A stretch of 64,000 nucleotides of DNA from UBA1926 sp002337215 (GCA_963973795.1 CAXBAF010000002.1:124001-188000); one strand, 5' to 3'. Positions 15,932 through 25,633 are shown, counted from the first letter of the stretch. Numbers and translations are program-made. The notes: generated by a model not told the origin, from the sequence alone.

Positions 15932-17134
15932 TCACGCCCGCTCCGCGATGATCGCGCGCACGGCCTGACCGAAACGGAGCACGAAGACCGTGAACGGTGT
16001 GCCGCCGTCGCCCCGCAGGGCTTTCTGCTCTTTGTCGGTGTCCGCGGCCTTGCCCCGCGTCTTGATCTCGACGAGCCCGCCTTCGTTCGCACGAAGCCAG
16101 TCGCGGACCTTCTCGCGTCGCCAGGCCATCACGGCGCGCACGCGGAAGGCCGAGAGCATCGGGTCGTCCGATCGCTCGTCGGCGCACAGCAGCCCGGTCC
16201 CCGGGTGGGCGAGGCCGGTCCGGGCGCGCGCGCACAACTCGTGCAGCAGCCCGGCGCGCTCGACGCACGGATCGGCCGTGTGGACCCAGGCCGTGTCCTC
16301 GATGTCGGCCCAGGGGCAGGCGTGCTCCCCGTCGGGCTCGCCCGCGATGGACTCCGCGTTGCACCCGGGCCTCAGCATCGTGGCGGAGACCTCGTGTCGC
16401 GCGAGATCCGCCGTCCACAGCACGGCCTGCGTCATCCGTCCACGCTCGCTGATGTACTCGATCTCGCCGGGGGGCGGGTCGACCTCTCCCGTGCCGCGGT
16501 TGATGCCGGGCGGGAGCTTGACCGCGCCCGTGCGCTCACGACAGATCTTCTCAATGAACTCCGGGCCCGGCGTCAGCAGTTCGTACCGGATCCGCCGGCC
16601 CGCGTCGTCGCGCCGGCTCGGGTCGAGATGAAAGCAGTCCTCGCCGAGTTCGCCCGATTCGAGCAGCGATCCGACATCGCCCGCGCGCACGCCGCAACCC
16701 GCGTTGCGCTGCGCCATCCAGGCGCGGAGCGGGTCGCGATCGACCGCGACGACGTCCATCCCGGCACGCACCAGCCCGGCCGCGTCGGCCCCGATCCCGC
16801 AGCACAGGTCCCACACACGCTGCGCTGGCAACGTGCGGGCGAACCGCGCCGCCTTGTGTGCCGACGCGAGCGACCCCGATGCCATCTCCGCGCCCTCCGG
16901 GTCGGCGACGAGATCGTGCGCCGGCGGCTCCCCGGACCATTTGCGTACGAGTTTTCGACGCGCCTCGGCGAGGTGCAACGCCGCGCGCACAAGTTCAGCA
17001 CTGTGCTTCTTGCGCAGGCGGGCGACGGCGGTGACATCGGACGGGTCCGCCTCGGCGGCGCGCGCACGCAACGCGGCGCACTCCGGCGAGCAGAGTGCTT
17101 CCCACGTCTCGATCTCGGCGGCTCGATCGCTCAA
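15932..17134 (-). CDS. Class I SAM-dependent methyltransferase with THUMP-like C-terminal domain
   Basis: A 400-residue protein. Residues about 105-175 form the Rossmann SAM site: VWDLCCGIGADAAGL (motif I), VVAVDRDPLRA (motif II) and the catalytic-type loop HLDPSRRD. The C-terminal part with GLVEIKTRGK resembles the THUMP-like domain of a family of putative RNA methyltransferases. An RNA target is therefore likely, not shown. The start is TTG 17134, overlapping the pyruvate kinase stop as TTGA, so it is translated as the last gene of a coupled unit with pyk and the solute-binding protein. Confidence 0.8.
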   Translation of the reverse strand: MSDRAAEIETWEALCSPECAALRARAAEADPSDVTAVARLRKKHSAELVRAALHLAEARRKLVRKWSGEPPAHDLVADPEGAEMASGSLASAHKAARFARTLPAQRVWDLCCGIGADAAGLVRAGMDVVAVDRDPLRAWMAQRNAGCGVRAGDVGSLLESGELGEDCFHLDPSRRDDAGRRIRYELLTPGPEFIEKICRERTGAVKLPPGINRGTGEVDPPPGEIEYISERGRMTQAVLWTADLARHEVSATMLRPGCNAESIAGEPDGEHACPWADIEDTAWVHTADPCVERAGLLHELCARARTGLAHPGTGLLCADERSDDPMLSAFRVRAVMAWRREKVRDWLRANEGGLVEIKTRGKAADTDKEQKALRGDGGTPFTVFVLRFGQAVRAIIAERA

Positions 17135-18717
17135 TGCTCGTCGTGGCTTCGGAAGCCGCTGCCCGGGTCGCCGATGCGGAGGATCGCCATCGCGTCCTGA
17201 CCCTGCACGCTGCCAAGGGGCTTGCCGGCGATGAGGATGACGCGGTCGCCCCGGCGGGCGTACCCACGGTCGATGATGAGCTTCTCGACCTGATCGGTCC
17301 AGTCGCTCAACAGACCGGACGCGGGAGGCTCGCTCTCAACGGGGAGCACGCCCCCCAGAAAGTTCATCCTTCGGCACGCAACGGGCGACGAACTGAACGA
17401 CAGGATCGGCACGCGGAGGCCTGTCTGGGACAGGTACCGCGCCATGCCGCCCGACTCGCTCCAGACCGCGACGAGCTTGACCTTCGCGTGCTTGGCGACG
17501 TGCCACGCGCCCACGGCGAGGGCGGCCGATCTGAACGGATACTCGGGAAGATCGGTCTCGGTCGGCTGGTGCGGGAGGTGATCGATCCACGACTCCGCGG
17601 CCTCGGTGATCCGGCGCATTGTCTCGACGACGAGATCGGGGTGCTTTCCGACCGCGGTCTCGCCCGACAGCATCACCGCGTCGGCACCGTCGAACACGGC
17701 ATTGGCGACATCGCTCGCCTCCGCCCGGGTGGGCAGCGGGTTGTCGATCATCGTCTCGAGCATCTGGGTCGCGACGATCACCGGCTTGCCCTGCTTCTTG
17801 GCACGCTCGATGATGTACTTCTGAGCGACGGGGACCTGCTGAGTCTCCATCTCGACGCCCAGATCACCACGCGCGACCATCACGCCGTCGGCGGCCTCGA
17901 TGATCTCGTCGAGCGCCTCGATCGCCTGCGGCTTTTCGATTTTCGCGATCACGGGGGTGTGGGTCGCCATCGGGTCGGCGCCGAACTCCTCGTCGATGCT
18001 CACCACGCTGCTGAGGCGTTCCTTGAGCTCGTTGACCTCCGCGGCGTTGCGCACAAACGAGAGCGCGAACGCGTCAACGCCGTGGCGGATGCCCCACTCG
18101 ACGCACTCCCAGTCCTTGGGCGTGATCGCGGGCATGTTGAGATCGGTCTCGGGGAGGTTGATGCCCTTGCTCGACGTAATCCGGCCCCCGACGGTGACGC
18201 GGCATCGGAGCCACTGGCCTTTCCGGCGGTCCACCGCGAGCATGCGGATCGCACCGTCGTTGATGAGCACGCGCTGCCCGGGCTCGGTGTCGTTGAACAT
18301 CTCGTCGAAGGTCGTGCCGAGCACGGCGGCGACGTCATCGCCCGAACCGTTCATCTCCGCCTCGTCGTGATCGGCGCGGAAGAGCACGTCGTCGCCCGCG
18401 TTGACGATCAGTCCACCGCCCTCGACGAAATCGGGAACGGGGCCGACCCGCATCTTGGGGCCCTGCAGGTCACCCATCACGCAGATGGACCGGCCCATGC
18501 GCTCGGTGACGGCGCGGACGCGGTTGAGGCGTTCGAGCTGCGCGTCGAGGCTGCCATGGCTGAAATTGAGGCGGAAGACGCCGACCCCCGTGGCGACGAG
18601 CTTCTCGATCATCTCGGGCGAGTCGCTCGCGGGGCCGAGGGTCGCGACGATCTTCACGCGCGGGGGAAGCCCGCCGTGGTCGGCCGTGCCGAGGAGCATG
18701 GGAAGTCTGGGATTCAT
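17131..18717 (-). CDS. pyk: Pyruvate kinase
   Basis: A 528-residue glycolytic enzyme that makes ATP and pyruvate from phosphoenolpyruvate and ADP. Family blocks are clear: KIVATLGPASDSPEMI, RLNFSHG, MGDLQGPKMR, the PK signature VIAKIEKPQAIEALDEI with the catalytic Lys, DGVMVARGDLGVE (metal ligands Glu/Asp), and GKPVIVATQMLETMI and SGETAVGKHP. The C-terminal allosteric domain is present with GSGF near the end. The B-domain looks slightly extended. The gene overlaps its upstream neighbour (ATGA at 18714) and its downstream neighbour (TTGA at 17131). Confidence 0.96.
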   Translation of the reverse strand: MNPRLPMLLGTADHGGLPPRVKIVATLGPASDSPEMIEKLVATGVGVFRLNFSHGSLDAQLERLNRVRAVTERMGRSICVMGDLQGPKMRVGPVPDFVEGGGLIVNAGDDVLFRADHDEAEMNGSGDDVAAVLGTTFDEMFNDTEPGQRVLINDGAIRMLAVDRRKGQWLRCRVTVGGRITSSKGINLPETDLNMPAITPKDWECVEWGIRHGVDAFALSFVRNAAEVNELKERLSSVVSIDEEFGADPMATHTPVIAKIEKPQAIEALDEIIEAADGVMVARGDLGVEMETQQVPVAQKYIIERAKKQGKPVIVATQMLETMIDNPLPTRAEASDVANAVFDGADAVMLSGETAVGKHPDLVVETMRRITEAAESWIDHLPHQPTETDLPEYPFRSAALAVGAWHVAKHAKVKLVAVWSESGGMARYLSQTGLRVPILSFSSSPVACRRMNFLGGVLPVESEPPASGLLSDWTDQVEKLIIDRGYARRGDRVILIAGKPLGSVQGQDAMAILRIGDPGSGFRSHDEH

Positions 18718-20450
18718 GGTGCGGTCGCCTCCACGGGTGCGCTGGCCGTCTGGTCGGTGTCGGCGGTGCCGGTTGCCATCGGATCGGCGGGGATCGGCAC
18801 GACCGCCCGCGTGCGCGCCATCTCGATGATCTCGTTGTAGCGGTCGATGAAAAAACCGGTGTACCGGATCCGGAGACGTGCCTCGCGGACAGGATCACGC
18901 CATTGGTTGCGGACGGTCCGGTAGGTCGCCTCGGTGAACGGGATCCACTCTTCCACGGATTCGCTCCCCTCGACTTCAGACCTCACGGCCGTGTAGGGGA
19001 AGGCATGGAACCGGTCCCGCATCTCGGCGAGGACCTCGGGCGGGAAGCCGGGATCGTCGGACGACTCGATGATCGCACCCCACGCGGCGCGGCACTTGGG
19101 GGCCGAGTCGATGCCGAAGGCCCCCATCATCATCTGGACGCCCGTGCGCCAGCCGGGGTTCTCGACATCGCTGACGAGTTCGAAGGGCACGACGGGGTCC
19201 TTGAAGTACTCGAAGTACTTCGCGTACATGCTCCGGCGGATCGGCATCCGGCGGAGTTCGCTGCGATGGGGGCCCATGGGCGTGCCGCCCGGGCCCCCGG
19301 GGTTCTCGGCGCCCGCCTCGCGGGTCACGGCGTTGAACTGCCAGAGGGCCTGGCCTTCTTCGCTGAGAACGAAGCGAAGAAAACGGCGGGCGAGCTCGGG
19401 ATCGGGACCGCCGCGCAGGATCGTGATCGGGTCGGCGTCGATGTACACCTCGCCCGCGGGGTCGATGTAGGTCACGCGGTCGGGGTCGCCCGCCTCGGCC
19501 ACGGTCTGGGCCTGGCCGCGTCCATAGAAGTCGATCGCGAGGCCCACCGCGGCGTCGCCCGCGCTGACATCTGACGGGGGCTTGGTGGACTGGGCGGTGA
19601 AGTACCGCGCGTTGCCGCACATCTCTCGGAGGATCGACCAGCCTTCGTCCCAGCCGTAGTTGCCGAGGATGGAATCGAAGGTGGTGGTAATCGAACCGGA
19701 CTGGCGGGGGTCCGCCAGCGCGACCCATCCGAACAGGCGGGGGTCGGTCAGGTCTCGGAACGCCTGGGGCGTGGGGACGTCCAGACGCTCGAGGATGTCG
19801 TTGTTGGAGATGATGCCGAAGCTGGAGAGCGCGGTGCCGATCCAGTACTGATCGGGCTCGTAGAGGGTCTGGGTGCCGATACGGTTCTCGCCGAAGATCG
19901 CGTCGAGTTCGACCTGCGAGAGCCCGGCGGGGATCGCCATGGGCACACGAAGGTCGAGTTGCTCCCCGTCGGGGGTCGTGACGGTCGCCTGGACACCGGC
20001 AGCGAGGGTGCCGTGGTCGTAGGAGCCGCCCCCGAACATGAGGTCGGCACCGATCGTGCCGGCGGGCATGACGACCTCGACGCGGTCGTCGGTCCGCTCG
20101 ACGGAGAACGTGCCGTCGGCGAGCCTGGCCTTGAACTCGGCTTCGAGCTGCCGGCGGATCTCGCTGGTGCCCCCCGGAATGCGGTAGTCGATGTAGACCG
20201 GCTCGCTGAACTCACGCTCGTGCCAGTCGCTGAACCCGCGGGCAAACTCGTCCTGAATCTGCTGGACGTGGGGCGTGACGACGATGAGCCGACGCCCGTC
20301 CGTCTCGTGCCTCTCGGACCCCAAGCGGGTGAGGAAGGGGACCCCGATCAGCACCGCGAACGCGGCGGCGGAGGCGATGACTGTGGTGCGGGTACCGGAC
20401 ACGGGCGGAGTGTATGAGGCTGAACGCCTCAGGACCTTGCCATCGGACAT
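18714..20450 (-). CDS. ABC-type solute-binding protein, iron(III)-binding-like, membrane-anchored
   Basis: A 578-residue protein with an N-terminal hydrophobic segment (about 23-40) after a basic tail, so it is anchored or exported. The mature part is a periplasmic binding fold of the extracellular solute-binding class: LIVVTPHVQQIQDEFARGF at the start of lobe 1, SSFGIISNND, WVALADPRQSGS, GLAIDFYGRGQA and a helical PELARRFLRFVLSEEGQ segment, as in Fe3+-type binding proteins. It is much longer than usual (about 330-350) because of an N-terminal insertion and a C-terminal helical extension with an Ala/Thr-rich end. No permease or ATPase gene is adjacent. Confidence 0.75.
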   Translation of the reverse strand: MSDGKVLRRSASYTPPVSGTRTTVIASAAAFAVLIGVPFLTRLGSERHETDGRRLIVVTPHVQQIQDEFARGFSDWHEREFSEPVYIDYRIPGGTSEIRRQLEAEFKARLADGTFSVERTDDRVEVVMPAGTIGADLMFGGGSYDHGTLAAGVQATVTTPDGEQLDLRVPMAIPAGLSQVELDAIFGENRIGTQTLYEPDQYWIGTALSSFGIISNNDILERLDVPTPQAFRDLTDPRLFGWVALADPRQSGSITTTFDSILGNYGWDEGWSILREMCGNARYFTAQSTKPPSDVSAGDAAVGLAIDFYGRGQAQTVAEAGDPDRVTYIDPAGEVYIDADPITILRGGPDPELARRFLRFVLSEEGQALWQFNAVTREAGAENPGGPGGTPMGPHRSELRRMPIRRSMYAKYFEYFKDPVVPFELVSDVENPGWRTGVQMMMGAFGIDSAPKCRAAWGAIIESSDDPGFPPEVLAEMRDRFHAFPYTAVRSEVEGSESVEEWIPFTEATYRTVRNQWRDPVREARLRIRYTGFFIDRYNEIIEMARTRAVVPIPADPMATGTADTDQTASAPVEATAP

Positions 20451-20538
20451 CGCCTGTGCGAGTTGGCGCGTCGGAATCGATCCGAACTGGTCCGGCCCGG
20501 CTCGATCAGAGCGGGGAGCCGGCGTTGTCGGGAACCGC

Positions 20539-20835
20539 TCACCCGACCATGTCGTCGATCGTCGAGGCGAGACGGAAGTCCTTGCCGGTGATGCCGCCCG
20601 CGTCGTGGGTGCTCAGGGTGAGCGTGACTTTGTTGTAGCGGATGAGGATGTCGGGATGATGGGCGTCGCTCTCCGCGGCGTCGGCGACGCGGTTGACGAA
20701 CACCATCGACGCGACGAAGTCGTCGAACTGGATCGTCCGCTGGAGTTCACCCCCGACCTCGTTCCACTTCGGGAGGTCCTCGAGGGCGCTCTTGATCTCC
20801 GACTCACTCATTTTTTCGACGCTGGTTCCAGACAT
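20539..20835 (-). CDS. phhB: Pterin-4a-carbinolamine dehydratase (4a-hydroxytetrahydrobiopterin dehydratase)
   Basis: A 98-residue protein of normal family length. The signature FVNRVADAAESDAHHPD followed by YNKVTLTLSTHD contains the paired His residues of the active site. It dehydrates 4a-hydroxytetrahydropterin produced by aromatic amino acid hydroxylases, and homologues also act as dimerisation cofactors or in other pterin pathways. No phenylalanine hydroxylase is in the window. The frame extends far upstream, but ATG 20835 gives the family's start. It is divergent from gluQ. Confidence 0.9.
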   Translation of the reverse strand: MSGTSVEKMSESEIKSALEDLPKWNEVGGELQRTIQFDDFVASMVFVNRVADAAESDAHHPDILIRYNKVTLTLSTHDAGGITGKDFRLASTIDDMVG

Positions 20836-20943
20836 CGTCGGTCCTTCTTCGAGTGCCTCGGCATTGAGAGCCGGAACGCTCGGATCACTCGGTCCGGCGC
20901 AGTGTATCCTTCGGGTCCGCGGGATACGACCGGCGGCTTCAAA

Positions 20944-21915
20944 ATGACACAAGCACATGAAATCACACGACTTGCACCATCTCCCACAGGGGCTCTGCAT
21001 CTCGGGAACGCGCGGACGTTCCTCGTGAACGCCGCGCTCGCGCGCCATGGTAGGTGGCGGACGATCCTCCGGATCGAGGATCTCGACACGCCGCGCGTGA
21101 AGCCCGGCGCGATCGGGAACACACGCGAGACGCTCCGCTGGCTGGGCCTCGCGTGGGACGAGGAGGTCGCGGTGCAGTCCGAGGATCTCGGGCCGTTCCG
21201 CGAGGCCATGCGGATGCTGGCGGCGCGGGGGCTGGTCTATCCGTGCGACCGGACGCGGGGTGATATCGAGCGAGCGCAATCGGCACCCAACGAGGGCGAC
21301 GGGGAGACGCGGTTCCCGCCCGACCTGCGACCCGCGCGGCACGTGGCAGGCGAGCCGCGTGACTTCGAGGACGCGGGCAGCAACTGGCGGTTCGCGGTCG
21401 AGCCGGGGACGGTCGAATTCGAGGACGAATTCTCCGGCCCCCAGTCGCACGATGTCGCGGGGACGGCGGGTGATTTTCTGGTCTGGACCAAGCGCGGACA
21501 CCCGGCGTACCAGCTCGCGGTCGTCGTTGATGATGCCCGGCATGGAGTGACCCAGATCGTCCGTGGGGATGATCTGCTCCCGTCGGCAGCGCGGCAGAAA
21601 CTGCTCTGGGATGCACTCGGGATCGTGCGCCCGTTCCCCGTCCAGTGGCACCTCCCGCTTCTCCGGGGCACCGACGGCCGTCGGCTCGCCAAACGTCACG
21701 GCGACACCCGGATTGACCATTATCGGTCGCTCGGCGTGCCGGCCGACCGGGTGATCGGGCTGATCGCGTCGTGGTGCGGGGTCGATCCTGCCGGGAACGG
21801 CGCGCGGACGCCGATGTCGGCGGAGGCGTTCTTCGAGTCGTTCGATCCCGGTAGGATGCCCCGGACGGATGTGGTGTTTACGGAGGCGGATGATCGATGG
21901 CTGACTTCCACTTGA
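20944..21915 (+). CDS. gluQ: Glutamyl-Q tRNA(Asp) synthetase
   Basis: A 323-residue GluRS-like protein without an anticodon-binding domain, as in GluQ, which attaches glutamate to the queuosine base of tRNA-Asp. It shows RLAPSPTGALHLGNA (HIGH-type motif), RIEDLDTPR, the tRNA-acceptor block QIVRGDDLLPS, HLPLLRGTDGRRLAKRHG (KMSKS-type motif). The zinc-binding cysteines typical of many GluQ proteins are mostly missing; one Cys lies in VYPCDR. ATG 20944 is chosen because it precedes the conserved start. The end overlaps the next gene by 19 bases. Confidence 0.88.
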   Translation: MTQAHEITRLAPSPTGALHLGNARTFLVNAALARHGRWRTILRIEDLDTPRVKPGAIGNTRETLRWLGLAWDEEVAVQSEDLGPFREAMRMLAARGLVYPCDRTRGDIERAQSAPNEGDGETRFPPDLRPARHVAGEPRDFEDAGSNWRFAVEPGTVEFEDEFSGPQSHDVAGTAGDFLVWTKRGHPAYQLAVVVDDARHGVTQIVRGDDLLPSAARQKLLWDALGIVRPFPVQWHLPLLRGTDGRRLAKRHGDTRIDHYRSLGVPADRVIGLIASWCGVDPAGNGARTPMSAEAFFESFDPGRMPRTDVVFTEADDRWLTST

Positions 21916-22466
21916 ACCGGGTGCTCGGCCGATGGGCGGCGCTGGTGTGCTCGATGATGCTGGCGATGCCCCTGATCGGGTGTGAGGATGATCCCCCGCC
22001 CAAGGGGTTCGAGAAGATCAAGGTCGTCGACACGACCTACACACTCGAGCTCGCGGCGAACGACCAGAAGCGGACCAAGGGGCTCGGTGAGCGCACGGAA
22101 CTGCCCGATAAGGGTGGGATGCTCTTTGTCTTCAAGCGTGCGGAGCGGCGGCAGTTCCTGATGCGGGACTGCTTCATGGACATCGACATCATTTTCCTGG
22201 ACGCGAACGGCACGATCACGGCCTTTCACCACATGCCCAAAGAGCCGCCCCGGGCCGAGGATGAGGGCGAAGTCGGCGACTGGGATCCGAGAAAACCCGC
22301 GAACCGGCGGTATGAGAGCCGGCTCAAGCGATATTCGAGCCGGGGGGCGGCCCAGTTCGTGATCGAGATCGCGGGGGGTGAGCTCGAGCGGCTCAAGGAA
22401 CGCGGGCTGAAGGTGGGGCAGAAGATCGAACTCGACGTGGCCCGGCTGAAGGCGCTCGCACGCTGA
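21897..22466 (+). CDS. DUF192 lipoprotein
   Basis: A 189-residue protein with a signal peptide and lipobox LIGC (Cys29). The mature part is a DUF192 domain: NDQKRTKGLGERTELPDKGG, LFVFKRAERRQFLMRDCFMDIDIIFLD, with the conserved 'xMxxxxxxLDIIFLD' plan. DUF192 is a small beta-rich extracytoplasmic domain; some members (ThiI-unrelated archaeal proteins and bacterial lipoproteins) have been solved, but their role is unclear. The start lies inside the 3' end of gluQ, so it is translated from an overlapping frame and probably co-transcribed. Confidence 0.85.
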   Translation: MADFHLNRVLGRWAALVCSMMLAMPLIGCEDDPPPKGFEKIKVVDTTYTLELAANDQKRTKGLGERTELPDKGGMLFVFKRAERRQFLMRDCFMDIDIIFLDANGTITAFHHMPKEPPRAEDEGEVGDWDPRKPANRRYESRLKRYSSRGAAQFVIEIAGGELERLKERGLKVGQKIELDVARLKALAR

Positions 22467-22547
22467 CCCGATAGACCGATGTCCGCCGCCGCGCCGGCAT
22501 TCGGCCCGCACCGGTAGGTCGGGCTGCTGATCGGCAGGGAGCGGCGC

Positions 22548-23918
22548 GTGGGCACATCAAACCAGGAAACTCGGCTGACGTTCATGGGACGGATCCCGGA
22601 ATCGGTCCTCTCTCTCGAGTGGCTCGAGCCGGTGCTCGCGATGTGGGACGGGCCGGCCCCGGAGGGGCGGGTTGTCTCCTGCAAGTCGCTGTGCGCGGAG
22701 TTGTCGCCGCACGATCCGTGCGAGCCCGGGCAGCGATCGCTCGCGAGCCAGGTGGTCGTGGCGCTGATCACCGAAGAAGACGATGACGCGGATCTTTACC
22801 GGCTGGCGGACGCGTTGCACCGGTCGACGACCCCCGCGGTGCTGGTTGCGCGGGGCTCGATGCTTGCGAACGTGCGCGCGTCGCTCACCGACGACATGGG
22901 CGTGACGGTGCTCGACTGGGAGAGCGGGCCGGCCGCGGTGGCGCAGGTGCTGCGTTCGTTGCTGGACCGCCAACCCTTGATCGACACGCTGACGCGCGAG
23001 GTCCGGCTGGCGCAGCTGAGCCAGCGGAGCATCGCGGGAGAGCTCGACAAACTGCACAAGGAACTCAACGAAGCGGCGCACATGCAGAAGCAGTTCGTGC
23101 AGAAGGCCGTGCCGTACGTGCCCGGGATGAACATCGGCGCGATCTACCGCCCCGCGACGTATGTGAGCGGTGATCTCTTCGACGTCGAGCGACTCGACGA
23201 GCACCACGTGTCGCTGTTTCTCGCGGACGCCGTGGGACACGGGGTCCCGGCGGCGATGCTGACGCTGTTCATAAGCCGGGCGTTGCCGAAGGTCGATGGC
23301 GTGGGCGGGAGTGCGCGGATCGTTCCTCCCGGGGAGGCGCTCTCGCGGCTGAACCGCGAGTTCTGCGGTCGGCCTTCGCCCGGCGGGCGGTTCGCGACCG
23401 CGATGTACGCCGTGATCGACACGCGGACGATGGAGGCCGAGATCGCGGGCGCGGGGCACCCCGCGGCGATCATCGCGACGACGAGTGGCAGCGGTGCCGG
23501 GGCCGGGGCCGGGGACAACGGCGAATCGGGCGTGTTCGAGGCCGAGCCCGCGGACCGCGTCGAGAGCGAGGGCGCGCTTCTCGGAGTCTTCCCGGATGCG
23601 GAGTTCGAGACGCGTCGCGTCGTGCTCGGCGCCGACAAGAGCCTGGTGCTGTTTACCGATGGTTTCGAGACAGCGTTCCCCAATAGCGACGCGGGCGCCA
23701 AGCAGCTCAAGATGCCGACGGATGTCTATATCTCCAGGCTCGCGGGGCTCGCGACGCACGCGGGCTCAGCCGGCGGGCTCGCGGACGCGATCGAGGCGTT
23801 CGAGCGCGAGCTCGACAATCAGATGGGCTCGCTGCACCGCCCCGACGATGTCACGGCGCTCATCGTTTCGGCCGACCGGCTCGCGACGGGCGCACAGCCT
23901 GTTTCCGAAGCGGCGTAG
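22548..23918 (+). CDS. SpoIIE/RsbU-type PP2C serine phosphatase
   Basis: A 456-residue protein. The first 140 residues form an alpha/beta domain resembling a receiver without an obvious phosphoacceptor, then a coiled helix (about 145-180), then the phosphatase domain (190-440). Metal ligands are intact: SGDLFDV, ADAVGHGVPAAM, FTDGFE and DDVTALIV. A Gly/Ala-rich loop (GSGAGAGAGDNG) interrupts the domain near 310. Such enzymes dephosphorylate STAS anti-anti-sigma proteins in partner-switching; the STAS protein at 26634-27062 is a possible substrate. The start is GTG 22548 with a purine-rich ribosome-binding site. Confidence 0.9.
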   Translation: MGTSNQETRLTFMGRIPESVLSLEWLEPVLAMWDGPAPEGRVVSCKSLCAELSPHDPCEPGQRSLASQVVVALITEEDDDADLYRLADALHRSTTPAVLVARGSMLANVRASLTDDMGVTVLDWESGPAAVAQVLRSLLDRQPLIDTLTREVRLAQLSQRSIAGELDKLHKELNEAAHMQKQFVQKAVPYVPGMNIGAIYRPATYVSGDLFDVERLDEHHVSLFLADAVGHGVPAAMLTLFISRALPKVDGVGGSARIVPPGEALSRLNREFCGRPSPGGRFATAMYAVIDTRTMEAEIAGAGHPAAIIATTSGSGAGAGAGDNGESGVFEAEPADRVESEGALLGVFPDAEFETRRVVLGADKSLVLFTDGFETAFPNSDAGAKQLKMPTDVYISRLAGLATHAGSAGGLADAIEAFERELDNQMGSLHRPDDVTALIVSADRLATGAQPVSEAA

Positions 23919-24337
23919 GCCCGATTCCATCTGAAATCACCGGCGATTCCTTCTCTCTGATTCGCTTTTCGTGCGAATGCCGTGAGTGATCGGTGCGCGC
24001 CGTCGCTTGAGACGTGGACCGGATCGGCCCGTTGGACCCGGGGCTCTTGCGAGAGCCCCCGCGGGTCACCCACACGGCCCCCCGAACCGGTCCCCGGGCG
24101 CGGTGTCGCGTGCAGTGTTTTCGGCTGCGTTCAACGGAACGCACGCCGGACCGCAGACTGCACCAGGCCGCAGAGGTTCGTAACCGGCCGCAACAGGCCG
24201 CGGAACGCCCGGCGATGAGCACACACACCGAATCGATGCCGCGAGTTTCGTCGTGGGGGCGTGTTGTCCCTGCGCTGATCGTGGCGGGGCTCCCGTCGCG
24301 GCAGATGCCGCTTTGACGGGGATGGGAAGGACACGCC
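23919..24337. other. 419-base intergenic region
   Basis: No convincing gene. A 6-bp hairpin (ATTCGC 23960-23965 / GCGAAT 23973-23978) lies 42 bases after the phosphatase stop. Three copies of a GGCCGC core occur at about 24160-24200. A 33-codon frame from ATG 24215 has no support. The right end holds the ribosome-binding site GGAAGGA for the next gene, so most of the region is probably its leader and promoter. Confidence 0.5.
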
Positions 24338-25633
24338 ATGAACGCGCTCACACACAACCGGGTCTCGGTTCCGCTCCTGCTCGCGATCGCCGCTGGATGC
24401 GCCGCAGGGGGCGTCGTCGTGGATATCCCGCCGGGCAGCCTGCCGGGCGAAGCGTTCTTCTCGGCGAACCCCGGGGCGACGGTCAACGTGTTCGCGGGCG
24501 GGTCGATGATTCCCGACGGCGGCGATGACGGCGGGTTTACGTTTTACGGCGCCACGGTCAACATCGAGTCGGGCGGCGATGCCGGCTTCTTCACGTTCGA
24601 CATCTTCATGGAAGACGTCACGTTCAATCTGAAGCCGGGGGGCGAGATCGTGCGCGCCGTGTTCGTCGGGGGTACTGGTACGACGGACGTCGTGATGACC
24701 GGCGGGAAGGCGAACCGGGGGCTCAAGCTCCGCGGGAACAGCAACGCCGTAATCTCCGGCGGCGAGATCGGTCCGACGGGGACCGGGGCGCCCTCGTTCC
24801 ATCTTGAGGACACCGCGACCGTTTCCATGAGCGGCGGTGAATCCGACGACGACGCGATCATCGAGGACAGCTCGGTCTTCACGCTGTCCGGAGGATCACT
24901 GGGTGATTGGGTCTCGGTCAAGGACTCCGCCGTGTTCAACCTGACGGGTGGCACGATGGGACGGTTTACGAGTGTTTCGGGCGACGCCGTGTTCAACGTG
25001 GCGGGCGGGACGACCGGCTGGGACTTCATGGCGTCGAGCGGCACCGTCAACATCACCGCGGGCGGGCTCGGCTTCAACTCCGCGATCGTCAACGGCGGCG
25101 GGGACGACCCGGTGCTCAACATGTCCGGCGGCGCGATCGACAGCAACTTCCGCGCCTACGACGGCGTGATGAACGTGCGCGGCGGCGCGATCGGCGACCG
25201 GTTCCGCGTTGGTCGGCCGACCGGGGACGGGTCGGGCGTCACCGTGAATCTGTACGTCAAGAGCGCGACGCTCGACACGACCGCTCTGCCGCTCGTGCCC
25301 AATGAGCCTTTCGAAGTGACGGCGCGGGGCGGAGAGTTCCTGTCGGTCGTGCTCGTCGAGGACGACGCGACGCTGGGCATCACGATGAACCAGTTCTCGG
25401 GGACCGACGACTACGTGCGCTCCGGGGCCGAACTGTTCCTGATCTGGGAAGTGGACTGCGACGCCGACCTGGTCGCCCCGTTCGGCGTGCTCGATCTCGC
25501 GGACATCGGCGCGTTCATCGCGGGGTTCACCAGCGGCGATCCGATCGCGGATCTCGCGGCTCCCTCGGGCGTGTTCGACCTGGCCGACATCGGTGCGTTC
25601 CTGGACGCGTTCACGACGGGCTGCGGGTTCTGA
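24338..25633 (+). CDS. Secreted beta-helix-like protein with GC-type dockerin tail
   Basis: A 431-residue exported protein. The N-terminus has a hydrophobic segment ending in AAGCAAGG, a possible but weak lipobox. Residues 45-330 are a run of short beta-strand repeats of about 20-25 residues (for example VFTLSGGSLGDWVSVKDSA, VFNLTGGTMGRFTSVSGDA), giving a right-handed beta-helix-like composition with G-G turns. The last 55 residues contain two dockerin-like halves, DLVAPFGVLDLADIGAFIAGF and DLAAPSGVFDLADIGAFLDAF, ending in GCGF. Two other proteins in the window share this tail. The repeats suggest a surface or matrix protein; ligand unknown. Confidence 0.8.
   Translation: MNALTHNRVSVPLLLAIAAGCAAGGVVVDIPPGSLPGEAFFSANPGATVNVFAGGSMIPDGGDDGGFTFYGATVNIESGGDAGFFTFDIFMEDVTFNLKPGGEIVRAVFVGGTGTTDVVMTGGKANRGLKLRGNSNAVISGGEIGPTGTGAPSFHLEDTATVSMSGGESDDDAIIEDSSVFTLSGGSLGDWVSVKDSAVFNLTGGTMGRFTSVSGDAVFNVAGGTTGWDFMASSGTVNITAGGLGFNSAIVNGGGDDPVLNMSGGAIDSNFRAYDGVMNVRGGAIGDRFRVGRPTGDGSGVTVNLYVKSATLDTTALPLVPNEPFEVTARGGEFLSVVLVEDDATLGITMNQFSGTDDYVRSGAELFLIWEVDCDADLVAPFGVLDLADIGAFIAGFTSGDPIADLAAPSGVFDLADIGAFLDAFTTGCGF

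Noticed and set aside
24215..24316. A 33-codon frame between the SpoIIE phosphatase and the beta-helix-like gene.
   Set aside because: No ribosome-binding site, no hydrophobic or domain pattern; more likely part of the leader of the next gene.
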